From positions 496,001 to 560,000 of the forward strand of contig JADLSH010000377.1 of assembly GCA_016169945.1 (NCBI GenBank): a DNA stretch of 64,000 bases, written 5' to 3'. The stretch comes from Trachythela sp. YZ-2020 (Eukaryota > Cnidaria > Anthozoa > Malacalcyonacea > Clavulariidae). A model generated the notes under the pieces. That model had not been told where the DNA came from. It searched no databases and worked only from the letters and a program-made list of their open reading frames with translations. Below are positions 51,564 through 62,975 of this stretch, piece after piece; position 1 is the first letter of the stretch, and each line of letters opens with the position of its first letter. The translations under genes were made by a program, and so were the position numbers.

Positions 51564-51823
51564 ATAACATGTGTTGTCCAAATGGAGTCAAATCACTTGC
51601 TGAAAAATTAATTTCTGAATGTCCCTACCGGTAATTGAACCCAAGGTCTCTGGTTTAACATACCAGCGCTCTAACCACTGAGCTATTGGGATGCCCGACC
51701 GAGCTATTGGGATGCCCGGTTGGGACATTCAGAAATTAATTTTTCAGCAAGTACAAGTGATTTGACTCCATTTGGACAACACATGTTATTATTCCTACAC
51801 TGCTGAGGACACCAAGTAATTAT
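51564..51823 (-). mobile_element. tRNA-derived foldback SINE
   Basis: 260 bp flanked by the exact 12-bp duplication ATTAAGCCAAGT (51552-51563 and 51824-51835). A tRNA-like core is bordered by inverted arms (TGTTGTCCAAATGGAGTCAA and CTGAAAAATTAATTTCTGAA with complements on the other side). A long target duplication points to LINE-mediated retroposition. Confidence 0.8.
51622..51696 (-). ncRNA. tRNA-Asn-like core of the SINE
   Basis: The minus strand reads GGGCATCCCAATAGCTCAGT with A box TAGCTCAGTGGTTAGAGCG, an anticodon arm CTGGT-ATGTTAA-ACCAG with GTT in the anticodon position, and B box GGTTCAATTAC. The acceptor stem does not pair well, so this is a SINE head, not a working tRNA gene. A 20-bp partial duplicate of the 5' end follows at 51701-51717. 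Confidence 0.65.
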
Positions 51824-51900
51824 ATTAAGCCAAGTGATTTTGTTATTTTAACTTGATCAATTTCCCTACCTCTAATGTGTATATGGGTTCTATGTCTATT

Positions 51901-53879
51901 TGTTTGAAACATACATTATTTTTGCGAAGCTAACGTCCACTATCAAAGCGCCGCTTTTCCTATACAAACATTTCTTCAACGATTGGGAAATACGAGTGTT
52001 CTTGACAAATTCTGGCAGTGGCTGGGCAGTTGCAGACAAAAAGGTATGAATTTATTTATGTATTTTTGACTGATACAAATTCTAACAAAACACATGTTGG
52101 TGTGATAATGTTGCGACTCTAATTCTATCGTTTTCACGTCGTGGAAATGCTTTATACAAAAATAGAAATTGATAATATTATGATTAATTTTTCAATTCTT
52201 TTTCAAGCAAAATTTCCATTCTCAGATTTGAAATAATACACCTCGATTATTCAGTGAATTTGGCAGTGGTCGTGAAAGCAGGGCAATGGTCGAGGGTGTT
52301 GTTATTATGTGTGTCTTGTATATTGCATGGTTCAATTCTTGCCGTTACTACTGATCTGCGCAGGAAACCCTCGGCGATTAGCAAATTGTTAAGAAATTTT
52401 TGCAATTGACAACAATCACTAACAAAATTTTTTATTCCTTCCTTAATAATAATTTCAAAAGACCTTTCTCCGACTGCTATCCTTTCTCCGACTGCTGTAT
52501 ATATACCAATTGCTCGTGCATATATCGGATCTGGCAATCTTGACCATACTGGTTAAATTATGCCCTTGGGGACATGAGAGGGTAGGGGAGCGTATAATGA
52601 TGGATTTTGTCTAATACAAAAATTGTGTTTCTAGAAGAAAGCGACAATAGAATAAACCATCCGCATAGCTCCAATTGCTCAGAGTAAAATCAAGTTCTTA
52701 CCCTAAAAAGGTGTAGAATAAGCTGGATATAAATGCATATACTTTTGCGTTTAAAAATATACGGATCTTGCAAGATCTGTTCAAGAAGGCTGTAACGATT
52801 GCGTTCTTTCTACCTTTTTCATGAATGAAAAACGAAAAACCAAGAAACTTTTGTATTGGGCCACCTTAAGAACACCAATTTTCTGGGTCAGCATGTGACA
52901 TAAATTGCCATGAATGAAGAAAGATTTTCTATAAAAATTCTATCCATATTTCAACGTACAACAGGAGCCAAAATATCAACAATATCACATTCATAAATGA
53001 TAAAAAATATGTTCAAGAAAAAGGAATGAACGAACAATGTCTGGCAGGGAACAATGTGTCTTTGGGAGGAGCATAGATATTTAACAATTATACCATGAGC
53101 TCGGGTCGTGGTAGATTTGCATGTTTTTTCGTTCGGCTTTTCGAAAAATTTATATTCTCATGAACACGTTTTTCCCTGCTCTTTCGCTATTAATTCTGTA
53201 GAATACTTTTCTGTCTGTCGCTTCCAAAGCGAATATTTCCATTTTTTCTGGTTCGCACAATTCTTGTAGTTTTTGTGCCGCCATATTGTTTTCGCTACTC
53301 GCTGTATATGAGCTGTTATTATACTCTCACATTCTTTCACATACGATTGACCAATCATATGTCCTCAATAGTATCACGTGCCTGTCCAACATTTTACGAT
53401 GTAGGACAGGAGCATGTAGGACAGTAGCTTATCGCCGCTTTTTTCCCTGTTTAACTCACCTTTTAACATGTTTTGTTTATTTTAAACACAAAACAAACGG
53501 TATGGCAAAGTAATGTAAAGCAAAGAAAAGGATTTGGAAAATTGAAGTCGTTTCTTTTATTAGTTTTGTTTAAAAATAAAGCGAGGGAAAATATGTCTTT
53601 GAAATTCATTTGTTTCAACAGGTCGAAAGGTCAGTATATGAGTTCTTTTTCTGATTTAAATTATGTCTAATCGTCTTAAATAGACTGAAAGATAGTTAGT
53701 ATTATTAAGGTACTATTTCAGTGCTTTCCATAAAACTAGTTTATTTACTTTTTGTTTTCGTAATTTAAGCAAATTCGCGGCCGAGGTGTCACACAAGATT
53801 TCGCTGTAGTTTTATCGCATTGTTGTTGCATTACTCCCATTTACAACGTGTTCTTGTTTTATAAATGTTTTGTTCGATA
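51901..53879. other. Intergenic with one weak frame
   Basis: A minus-strand frame at 52247-52537 (FEIIIKEGIKNFVSDCCQLQ) reads like protein but is not recognised. No other supported feature. Confidence 0.25.
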
Positions 53880-54345
53880 TAATAAAACGCCTATTGGATT
53901 CATCTTCGCCCAATATGGCAAAATATTAAGTCTCCACTTGCAATATTGGGCTTGACCTTCGGTCTCGCCCAATATCAAGTCTCGACTTGATATTTAACAG
54001 TTATTCTACGAACTCGAGTCGTGTATGAGCTGATAGCCGACGAGATGCGATAGCGCCGAGTCGGCTATCCGTCATATACGACGAGAGTGAGTAGAATAAC
54101 TGTTTTATTATATACACAAGCTCTGGATCTGGATATTTACTTTTTACAAGTAAACTTGCATTTCCTCTTCATTTAATTGTCCAAATCTACCAGCGATTTT
54201 TTACTTTTCTCTACTAGCAGGATATGAGCTAATATCCTGCTAGTAGAGAACCAATCAGATTGCAGAATACCTCATATCCAGAGCTTGTGTATATAGGCTA
54301 ATAATATGCCATATTGGGCTCAGAAGAATCCAATAAGATATAATA
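53880..54345. repeat. Multi-level nested hairpin
   Basis: Concentric inverted repeats: the outer CCTATTGGATTCATCTTCGC/GAAGAATCCAATA and CCAATATGGC/GCCATATTGG; the middle TCTACGAACTCGAGTCGTG with its partner near 54080-54095; and an inner pair ACACAAGCTCTGGATCTGG/CCAGAGCTTGTGT around GATATTAGCTCATATCCTGC-type arms. Confidence 0.75.
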
Positions 54346-54689
54346 CAGCGAGTAGCTCAGCCAATTAGATTTCAGAATAGGTCATATACGGTGGATGTTA
54401 TCTATATTATAAAATAAGTTCAAATTTGAAGTGATGAAAAATAAGTATACACTTTTACCTTTCTTTTTAATTTATAATTTTATGGGCCCACAAAGCACAC
54501 CAGCTCCTGTCAAGATTTGTCCAGAACCCTCGTATCGTCCTAACAAGCATATTTGTACCACTTATCTGAAAACAAGGACTGGATAGAGCATCCTATTGTA
54601 TTCAATTCATCCTATTGTAGCCAATTTTGAAGCCAGAAAATTTTTAATGAGACCAGATTTTAAATCGTTAGATGTTTAAATTAGTTATC

Positions 54690-55280
54690 CCCGAGCCGGC
54701 GCGAAGCACCGTGCGAGGGTACTAATTCCGCTCGGATATTTACACTCGGGTATGTTAACACATAGCGGAATGCAAAGTCGTCCGCCATTATGTCATGGAC
54801 CCTACGTCATGGACCAACAAGATGGACGGTTTTCTACTTTATGCGTATGCGCGAGTTTAGGCCGAGAGATTGAGAGAAAACCTTTTTGAAAAATAGTTTT
54901 GTACATTCTTTTGTACTCAGGAGTTGAGAAATAAAGCAGACAAATAAAATCTTCAAAACAAGATAAATGAAAATTTTTTATTCTTCTATAGAGGACTTTC
55001 AGTTACTAACGTCAGCAGGAAAATAAGTCAGTCAAAAGACCGAGAAAGGACAAGATTTTCGAGTTTTAAAGCGTTTTAAACGGGTAAGTGTCTATGTTGC
55101 ACACTCGCTTTTGCACTTTTCCCATCAATTGGCATGCACTATCGTTTGTGGTGTTTCAAATGCGTGGTTCATCAGTCCTGTGTACGTGTGGTCGATACAA
55201 CATTGATTAATCTTAAAAAGTGTTTTAACATTAATTCAAATGCGTTATAGAATAAGAAACAACATACTTAATCTCAAAAA
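54690..55280. repeat. Dispersed repeat, copy A
   Basis: Begins CCCCGAGCCGGCGCGAAGC, then AGGGTACTAATTCCGCTCGG, ATGCGCGAG, AAACAAGATAAATGAAAATT, and ends TCTCAAAAACTTCAT. The same order recurs at 63454-64000, same orientation. Confidence 0.85.
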
Positions 55281-55307
55281 CTTCATAAAAAAATACTGTT
55301 CAAAAAA

Positions 55308-55520
55308 CGGTGGTTGACTGTTGAGTAAAACTACTTGAAAAATCCAAAAAGAACTTCGACGTTTCGAGCGAAGGCCCTTCATCTGGAAAATATCTCGAAC
55401 GTGCGGTGCCAGTGTGGATAGAGTATAGCATATACGGCGGTTGACTGTTGTGTAAAACTACCTGAAAAATACAATGAGAACTTCCACATTTCGAGCGCAG
55501 GCCCTTCGTCTGGAAATTAG
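55308..55520 (-). repeat. Penelope terminal repeat, two tandem units with hammerhead-like motif
   Basis: Two direct units (55308-55431 and 55432-55520) share GTTGACTGTTG, TTTCGAGCGAAGGCCCTTC and TCTGGAAA. The minus strand reads GATGAAGGGCCTTCGCTCGA then AACGTCGAAG: a GGGC-CTTC-GCTC hairpin between GATGA and GAAACGTC, like the core of hammerhead ribozymes known from Penelope terminal repeats. The expected CUGA start is CAGA. Confidence 0.6.
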
Positions 55521-55776
55521 TGGAATGAGTCGGGGGAAAAACATGTGCTTTTATAATGAATACAAAAGCGATCACGTGATAAAAAATAAACCAATCAGAT
55601 GCATTTAATCAAAACAAACTATAAACAAAATATGGAAATCACATCACAAAATATATTAGCATATAAGGAGGAGCGAACAAAGATAACAAAGCAAGAAAGA
55701 CAGAAAATAAGGAACAAAATATTAGAGGAGGTGAGATGTAGAGTATCTGCTGATGGCAGACATAAACAGATGGAAG

Positions 55777-56091
55777 TTAAATGTAAGAGAGGCGCTCATT
55801 AATGCCGAGAGGATGAATGGTGCCATGTTGGGAAATGAGACGCATTTCTTGGCTTTTGCGGCCATTATTACTACCAGAAATGGGACACAGAGCTCGAATT
55901 TTCATATCTGAAACGCTGTGATTGCCAGTGTTGAAATGTCTGGCAACAGGTTGTTTAGCATCATTGTTTATGACAGCACGACGATGCTCACCAAACCTTA
56001 TCCTTAAATATCTACCAGTTTCACCAATATAGAGCATGCCACATTTACTGAATGAAATACAGTAGATGAGATGAGATGAGAGGAGGTGCAC
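55777..56091 (-). pseudogene. GIY-YIG endonuclease domain of the Penelope-like element
   Basis: Pattern CGMLYIGETGRYLRIRFGEH (the GIY-YIG core with the catalytic Arg), then RRAVINNDAKQPVARHFNTG and NHSVSDMKIRAL. These give the conserved Arg and the HF-x2-GNH segment typical of Penelope endonucleases. The N-terminal GIY half overlaps a tandem GAGAT stretch near 56067. Confidence 0.8.
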
Positions 56092-56199
56092 GTGAAATGG
56101 TGCTTAATGGTGTACTTAGATTTTGGTGCCGAAATTGTAGTGGAAGAGTCTATATACTTACAGCTTTTATACAGATTCACACCACAAGGAAACGTGTCA

Positions 56200-57507
56200 T
56201 TAGGTGACGACGAGTCCTGTGGTAGAGAGCTGTGGACTAGGGTTTTTACTATGTCGAAACGAGACTAAGGGATTATTGGTGAAAATGGAAGATGTTTCTG
56301 GGTCGTTTTTCAAGATATGAAAACTCTTCCTAATGACATCTCTTACTTTGAAATTGAAGGGATGGTAACCGAGAACTAGGGGTATTTTGTTGTTGGGAAC
56401 ATTAGACCCAGGGTCTCTAAGGGTTTCAGATCGGGGAATATTGAAGGCTTTCGAAAAGGCAGTATCTAAGAGAGGTGGTGGATAACCGCGTTGGACAAAA
56501 AAGTTTCTCATTTCCTTACTTTTGGTGTGGAAGCCGCATTTGCGGTGAAGGTGAAGGCGAAGGAACTGAGAGAAAGGAATAGACATTTTAGTGTGGTTGG
56601 GGTTGGAAGAGGTAAAAAGAAGATAGCTATGGGAGTCAATTGGCCTGTAGAACACAGAAGTAACAAGTCTATTTCCATTGAGAGATACAAGTATATCAAA
56701 GAACGATACACTGGTCTCACTGATCTCCCGCGTAAACTGGGTGCTGTGTCGAAGTTATTAACAAAGTTAATAAACTTCTCCAACTCGCCGCGAGAACTGC
56801 AGGATGCTGTGCCGAGACAGTCATCAATGTACCTACACAGGTAAACAGGTATGGGATCAGTGTATTGGTCGAAGATCTGCTTTTCCACAAAACCAACGAA
56901 TAAATTGGCATAGTTGGGACCCATTTTGGTTCCCATGAATACACCACTTACTTGTTGGTAATGCTCACCATCAAATGAAAAATTGTTGAGGGTGAGCACT
57001 TATTCAGCCAAACGGATCAAAACAGTGGTAGAGGGTTCCTGGTTGGGGCGCTTATCTAAGAAGAATTTGAGTGCTCACAAGCCATCAAGATGGGGAATGA
57101 CACTGTACAAGGATTTGACATCCATGGTGAAAATGAATTTATAAATGCTGTGAATTTGAATGTTATGAAAGGTTTGGAGAGCATTTATAAATGCTGTGAA
57201 TTTGAATGTTATGAAAGGTTTGGAGAGCATGTTTGGTGTCCTTGATATAGGATGGTAAGTCCTTGACCAAGGGCGCGATGACACGATCGAGGTAGCTCGA
57301 TATAAGCTCGGTGGGACAACCGAGCGGTGGGACAACTAGATATTTCGCATGTCTAAAGCATGTTGTCCTCTCGGTGGGACAACTAGATGTCGCTCGGTGG
57401 GACAACTTGAGATTTCGCATGTCTAAAGCATGTTGCCTTCTACATGTCCTTCTATTTTTAGATAGGACATTATGCAGTGGTGTAATCCCAAAATTATATA
57501 TTAACAA
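56200..57507 (-). pseudogene. Penelope-like reverse transcriptase
   Basis: CPTELISSYLDRVIAPLVKD and LPSYIKDTKHAL, then FTMDVKSLYSVIPHLDG (motif A Asp), GVFMGTKMGPNYANLFVG and CRYIDDCLG (catalytic YIDD), then a thumb region near 56600 (SQFLRLHLHRKCGF, MRNFFVQRGYPPPLL). Frames change several times, and 45-90-bp tandem duplications occur at 57135-57229 and 57308-57440. Confidence 0.8.
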
Positions 57508-57520
57508 GAGCGGCTTTCAA

Positions 57521-58728
57521 GGGAGGCCGTGGGGCATGAACCACGAGAAAATTTTCAATTCTTGGATTTTTGGAACATGATTTCCTGCATTCTAAGTGAT
57601 TAAATAAAATTAACAGTTTTATCATTAATTATATTTAGACAAGGAAATATGTGATGTGATGTGATAACTTTATTTTTTAGCATGGTAGCCCCTTCAGCCG
57701 TTAAGCTGGTATACAGAGGGACCCTGTAAAATACAGTAATAACATGGCTCAGTGGTTAAAAAGGCATCCTGGATGTAAGGAAAATTGGTATTACTGGTCT
57801 GATCTGGATTCAATAACTGTATTTTAGTTGTACAATAATGCCAATCTTATTAAATTTGCAAAAATTTGTCATATTATCAAAGATTATTTCTGTCTTGATA
57901 AAATTGTTAAGGGGGGCTTAGTCCTCCCAACAGAAATAATATTTTAACTAGGGGAGAGAAGGGCTGAACTACCCTTCAACTACAATCCTGTTAATATGTT
58001 ATAGCTAGTTCATTTCAGCAAGACAATGAGTGGCGGTTGAGTATATTTAAATCTATAATTAGAGAGTCACGTTTTTGATAACGCGGGCGTCACGCATACA
58101 TTATTTCACATTTGACATCTCAAACAAGAACGGCTGTCGCTATCTATAACGGCTCAATTTACATTCGGTCTGCGTTCGTGAATCGACTATTCATGTAGGA
58201 CGTGTCCACTCATCTCGTAAAAATAACTGTCTGAGCACACATATTTACAAAGAGAAAATTCGCTGTTGAGTTTGAAGTTGAAATGAGGCGCGTATATAAT
58301 TATTTACATGCGGTCGAAATTTAATATGCCTTTAAATGCCGCTAAAAGTTATTCAAGTACTGAAGGCTTTATTTGCTTAAACTCTCGAAATGAGCGGAAG
58401 TTGGTTGCTCAACTCGTCAGTTACTCTGTTATTAATCGCATGCATTCAAGGAAAGAACTGCTCAAAAACCAAGCAAAGAAAAACAGTTTGCAGGAGTGCA
58501 TCTATTTACAAAACAAAAGGTAACGGTTTGGTTTGAAGTTATAATAATATGTTATGCATAATCGTTCAAATTAAGTTTGCTTATATGCCGCTAAATGCTG
58601 ATCAAGTATCTGGCGGCAGTCAAATTTACATCTTTGTTACGTCACCCACGTACGATTTCTATCCATGCACCTGCTTTGCTGATTATATTGTTAGCTACTC
58701 TGTTATATATTTCAGTTTGATTTCAATC
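57521..58728. other. Intergenic
   Basis: A repeat-like stretch near 57650-57730 (TAGCATGGTAGCCCCTTCAG), otherwise AT-rich. It includes the likely promoter of the PAN gene; no clear TATA box was chosen. Confidence 0.4.
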
Positions 58729-59169
58729 ATGTTTAAAACGGCAACTTTAACCTTGCTACTGCTGGTAAATGGAAGCATTAATGCAAACAAATGCTCCCCC
58801 AAGAATTACGAAATCATCAGAAGAGGTGAGTCGTGAAAGTTTATTCCATAAAAATATAATGTCGACAAATTGTGAAAGTCTGTCTAAAAGTCTGACTGGA
58901 AATTACTTCAAGTCAAACACCCTTTTGTTAAAACTTTAAACTTTTTAGGTGGTCCACCGTTACCTCCAGATGAGATCGTATCTAGTCATACGGTTGAAAC
59001 CTCAGTTGTCCAGATAGGATGTTACACTCTCTGCAAAAAAGAACCGAAATGTGTTGGATTCAACTACAGAACAACAAATAATGTTGAGAACTGCCAACTC
59101 ACCAACGTCACTAAGAAGAGAAACACAACAAAGCCAGGAGATTGGACATTGTTACGTGATGTTGAAGCG
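58729..59169 (+). CDS. Secreted or surface PAN/apple-domain protein, first two exons
   Basis: Exon 1, 58729-58825, begins MFKTATLTLLLLVNGSINAN, a signal peptide, followed by KCSPKNYEIIRR and ends in phase 1. Exon 2, 58949-59169, fits that phase and encodes GCYTLCKKEPKCVGFNYRTT and ENCQLTNVTK, the Cys pattern and GFNY motif of PAN/apple domains. It ends in phase 0 at GCG|GTATGC, so more exons follow outside those I could identify. PAN domains bind protein or carbohydrate in extracellular proteins. Confidence 0.7.
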
Positions 59170-60205
59170 GTATGCTGTAATTTTGCCAAAAAATGTACAT
59201 TTATAGATATATAAATAATTGTTTAGGCCTGGCCCACAAAATACCAATGCAATATGTGCAATGGACGAAGAAGACCTTGAAAATTTCGTCAGTCCAATGG
59301 ACATGCAATTGAAATGTCCAGTGGACTTTATAAATACACGGAGTCTATCCCATATGCCGAATAATTTTCAGAATACTTGTCTTTTTAAAATAATTTTAGT
59401 TTTATCTAAAAGCTTGTTCTTCTCGCTTTGGAAAAAATGGCGTTTGTGTCTTTAGCGCAAGTATAGCGGCACAATTGGAAATTTTATTAGTAGAACACGT
59501 CATTTTTAGATTCCGTTTAATTTGTAGGTTAACGGAGAGGTGTCGTACATTTCTCGAAACTCTGAACATAATACTGTCCAGTCTGCATCCAACTTGTAGA
59601 GTTTTGCCACAATTTCCTTTATTGTGTTATTTAAATTCTTGAATATTCTTGTTTAAACTTTAATCTTTCGTTCATCGACGCAATTTAATAATCTTTCGTT
59701 CATACGATTAAACTTATCAATAATGCACGTAAAGTTAGTAAATCATTTAAAAAATTGCATGGAAAGCCATAGATTCTATGTTTTGATGCCTCATTGCCAA
59801 AATGGCTTATTTCTTTTGTTTTTTTTTGACAAAATAGGTTCATTTCAGTATCGATTTGTTATTGTATCTCAAATTTTTGTTTCTCTAATCTCAGTCACCA
59901 AAATTGTTATTATAGTCGCGAATCAATCGTTCAAATCTAGAAAGTAAGCCATCGTTAGATAGCCATAAATGGTTTAGCTTTCAACTGAATATACAAATAA
60001 ACGTCTTACTCTAGTATTCTTTTAGCAATTTTTAATTGAATCGAGGAATGTTTAATAACTTCAGTCTTGTAATTGCCTTGTTAAATTCTGCATTAAGAAG
60101 CCCTTTTGTATTAAGGAAACGCAAAATGCGTCTGGGCTGTTTGTTAAAAGCAGAAAAGCAGAAAATCATTAAATATGAATTTCGATTCATATATATGTAT
60201 TTGCT
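59170..60205. other. Downstream intron or intergenic
   Basis: AT-rich; no exon in the phase needed to continue the PAN gene was recognised. Confidence 0.4.
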
Positions 60206-60750
60206 TATTGTATATTGTATATCGTATATCGTATATCGTGTGTCGTGTGTCGTGTGTCGTGTGTCGTGTGTCGTGTGTCGTGTGTCGTGTGTCGTGTGTC
60301 GTGTGTCGTGTGTCGCGTGTCGCGTGTCGCGTGTCGCGTGTCGCGTGTCGCGTGTCGCGTGTCGCGTGTCGCGTGTCGCGTGTCGCGTGTCGCGTGTCGC
60401 GTGTCGCGTGTCGCGTGTCGCGTGTCGCGTGTCGCGTGTCGCGTGTCGCGTGTCGCGTGTCGCGTGTCGCGTGTCGCGTGTCGCGTGTCGCGTGTCGCGT
60501 GTCGCGTGTCGCGTGTCGCGTGTCGCGTGTCGCGTGTCGCGTGTCGCGTGTCGCGTGTCGCGTGTCGCGTGTCGCGTGTCGCGTGTCGCGTGTCGCGTGT
60601 CGCGTGTCGCGTGTCGCGTGTCGCGTGTCGCGTGTCGCGTGTCGCGTGTCGCGTGTCGCGTGTCGCGTGTCGCGTGTCGCGTGTCGCGTGTCGCGTGTCG
60701 CGTGTCGTGTGTCGTGTGTCGTGTGTTGTGTGTTGTATATTGTATATTGA
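60205..60750. repeat. 7-bp minisatellite with graded composition
   Basis: About 75 copies. Left to right the unit changes TATATTG, TATATCG, TGTGTCG, then a long CGTGTCG core (about 60315-60705), then TGTGTCG, TGTGTTG, TATATTG. Because 7 is not a multiple of 3 and the unit has no stop, long frames (CRVSRVA, TRDTRHA) appear on both strands; they are not genes. Confidence 0.97.
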
Positions 60751-61054
60751 TAATGTTTCTCTATTTAACCTTTTGGTTATTCGCGATCGTTCATAATGTG
60801 CCCGCATCAATTGATATTGATATCGTTATATTTAAGTTCACAAATACCGCTATATGCATGTACCTATTCACTTGTTGCGGCCGCGATCAACAGAATAAAT
60901 AAATTGTCGTTGTGGCTATAGACCTTGGCTTATGCATGATTCGCAATCTGGACCCCGTATCCTAGGAAACCGGAATAAACGTGGGAAAACAAGCAGGACC
61001 GGGGTTTTATCTGAGACCCAGACTTGCTTAACTCGGGCCATGCCAAAAACATAT

Positions 61055-61180
61055 TATACCCGCGAACATCATCTATTATACAAATAATGAATGGAAAATT
61101 CCATCTTTCACCGAATGAAAATATTTTTTCCATTGCACGAATGAAAACATTCATTATTTGTATAATAGTTTATGTTCGCG
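61055..61180. repeat. Hairpin MITE, copy 1
   Basis: ATACCCGCGAACAT...ATTATACAAATAATGAATG on the left, complement CATTCATTATTTGTATAATA...ATGTTCGCGGGTAT on the right. A decayed second copy lies at about 61845-61965. Confidence 0.8.
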
Positions 61181-61194
61181 GGTATGGCGAGGGT

Positions 61195-61347
61195 CAGTGG
61201 CGAAGCCAGCCTGACAATTTGGTCATGCTATGCAAATATTTCCATGTTCATAGACTGAAAACAATCAATTTCTAAATAAATGAATAATGATATAATGATT
61301 TAAAATTTGCATTGCATGACCAAATTGTCAGGCTGGCTTCGCTACTG
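61195..61347. mobile_element. hAT MITE, copy 1
   Basis: 153 bp, ends CAGTGGCGAAGCCAGCC and GGCTGGCTTCGCTACTG. Exact 8-bp target duplication GCGAGGGT (61187-61194, 61348-61355). Confidence 0.95.
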
Positions 61348-61384
61348 GCGAGGGTTAAAATGAGTTCTGTGGAGGGCCAAAAAC

Positions 61385-61835
61385 ATATTTATGACACCAA
61401 AATATATCGATATTATAAAATTTTTATTGGAATAAATACAAACCAAAACAAATACATACCATGCAGAGTTACATGTATGAAGTTCAAAATTGATATAGCT
61501 ACCAATCAAATACACAAGTCCCAAAAATGTGTAAGAATAAGATGAATCAGATACAGGCATTCATTTAACAAACATTTATTGTAAATCCTTAAATTTGCAT
61601 CCGAACATTTTTAAATGCAAACAAAATGGCGGATGTAAAATATGTCTTTTGCGATAAGTTTTCGTTAAATGAATGACATTATCTTATTCATCTTATTCTT
61701 ACACATTTTTGGGACTTGTGTGTTTGATTGGTATATCAATTTTGAACTTCATACATGAAACCCTGGTGTGTATTTGTTTTAGTTTGTATTTATTCCAATA
61801 AATCTTATATAACATCGATATATTTTCGTGTCATA
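61385..61835. repeat. Foldback with about 180-bp arms
   Basis: 61385-61565 and 61655-61835 are inverted copies (TATCGATATTATAAAATTTT..., CAAGTCCCAAAAATGTGTAA, GAATAAGATGAAT). The loop contains AAATGGCGGATG. Confidence 0.85.
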
Positions 61836-61969
61836 CAAAACAAATAATGAATGTTTTCATTCGTGTAATGGAAAAAATATTTTAATTCGGTGAAAGATGG
61901 AATTTTCCACCTCATGAAATTAAATATTTTTACCATTGACATTCATTATTTGTATACTATTATATCGAG

Positions 61970-62765
61970 TATTGAATTGGTAAAATGATGACGTACCCTT
62001 CCCTTCATATCTATCTCTTACTTCAGTATTTTTGGAATCAATTTCGTATAGACAAAGACCGAGGAGGAAAGAAAGAGAAATTATGACAGTAGAAATTCAG
62101 GTACTGATTTGCTTATCTAAATATCTCTAAGAATAAACAAACTACAGACTACAGTATTTCTAAACCAAGCTTGAGTCATAGTCATATCTTCGCTGCATTA
62201 CAGGTATATATCAAAGCCTACGCGCGAGAAATAGATTTAACTGCTACACCCTTCCGGAAAGAATTTTGCATTGGCTATACATGTTCGCTTTTGTGCCGGA
62301 TATAGGCCTCGGTTTTAGAGCAATTACTCTTGCTACTGCATGGTAACGTAATTATATAAAGGTTACCGGAACTGAAATCTTATGTAGAACAAAAGGGTAA
62401 AAGCTCACTATATTTTAATTTTTAGTATGAATAAAATAAGAAAGTATATATGGACATTTATTATTCCACAATGTAATGACTAGATTAATGACTAACCACC
62501 AAAACGAAGCTGTATAGCTAAGGCTAAGTACTTAGTACTAAGTTATACTTATCCAATACCACGATAACTTCAGCATGTTACCTAGAAAACGTAGATAATT
62601 TTAGGGAAATTTCAATCTCCTTGTGTCCGCTTAGTAAGATAATATTTACGACATACTTACGATATGGGTTGCTGAACACGGTTTGGCCAGTTCGTCTAAA
62701 CATGAATGTTTTCTATATTAAGCGTCGTCTTTTGTAATGTATTACGTTGGTATAAATGTCTCGAA
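61970..62765. other. Intergenic
   Basis: No supported gene or repeat seen. Confidence 0.4.
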
Positions 62766-62769
62766 CGTG

Positions 62770-62945
62770 CGGTGCTAGTGTGGGTAGAGTGTAACAAATA
62801 TTCGGCGGTTGATTGTTGTGTAAACTGCCTGAAAAATACAATAAGAACTTCGACGTTTCGAGCGAAGGCCCTTCGTCCTACTAACTTATTGTATTTTTCA
62901 GGCAGTTTTACACAACAGTCAAACGCCGAATATTTGTTAACATAA
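62770..62945. repeat. Palindromic Penelope terminal-repeat fragment
   Basis: Arms AACAAATATTCGGCGGTTGA and its complement, plus CTGCCTGAAAAATACAATAA on both sides of a hammerhead-like module (TTCGACGTTTCGAGCGAAGG, minus strand). It matches the 55.3-55.5 kb terminal repeat. Confidence 0.8.
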
Positions 62946-62975
62946 ATGCAATCATAATATCAAAGATAAATTTAA

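Larger units (their letters stand above)
51465..51900 (-). pseudogene. LINE RT relic interrupted by a SINE
   Basis: LMIDETLSWSAQVDKITKKV (51465-51551) matches the LGxxIDExLSWxxHV motif of LINE ORF2. Its upstream part continues past the SINE at 51836-51900. The SINE's 12-bp target duplication restores the junction. Confidence 0.6.
55300..57520 (-). mobile_element. Penelope-like element, 5'-truncated and decayed
   Basis: Minus-strand order: RT fragments (57507-56500), GIY-YIG endonuclease (56091-55777), then a tandem terminal repeat with hammerhead-like modules (55520-55300). This is the RT plus GIY-YIG layout of canonical Penelope-like elements. Internal tandem duplications disrupt the RT. 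Confidence 0.85.

Noticed and set aside
51622..51696. Functional tRNA-Asn gene
   Set aside because: A and B boxes are present, but the acceptor stem does not pair, and the sequence sits inside a repeat with a target duplication.
60036..60902. Long overlapping frames on both strands (200-288 codons)
   Set aside because: They are translations of a 7-bp tandem repeat without stops; all frames are open by construction.
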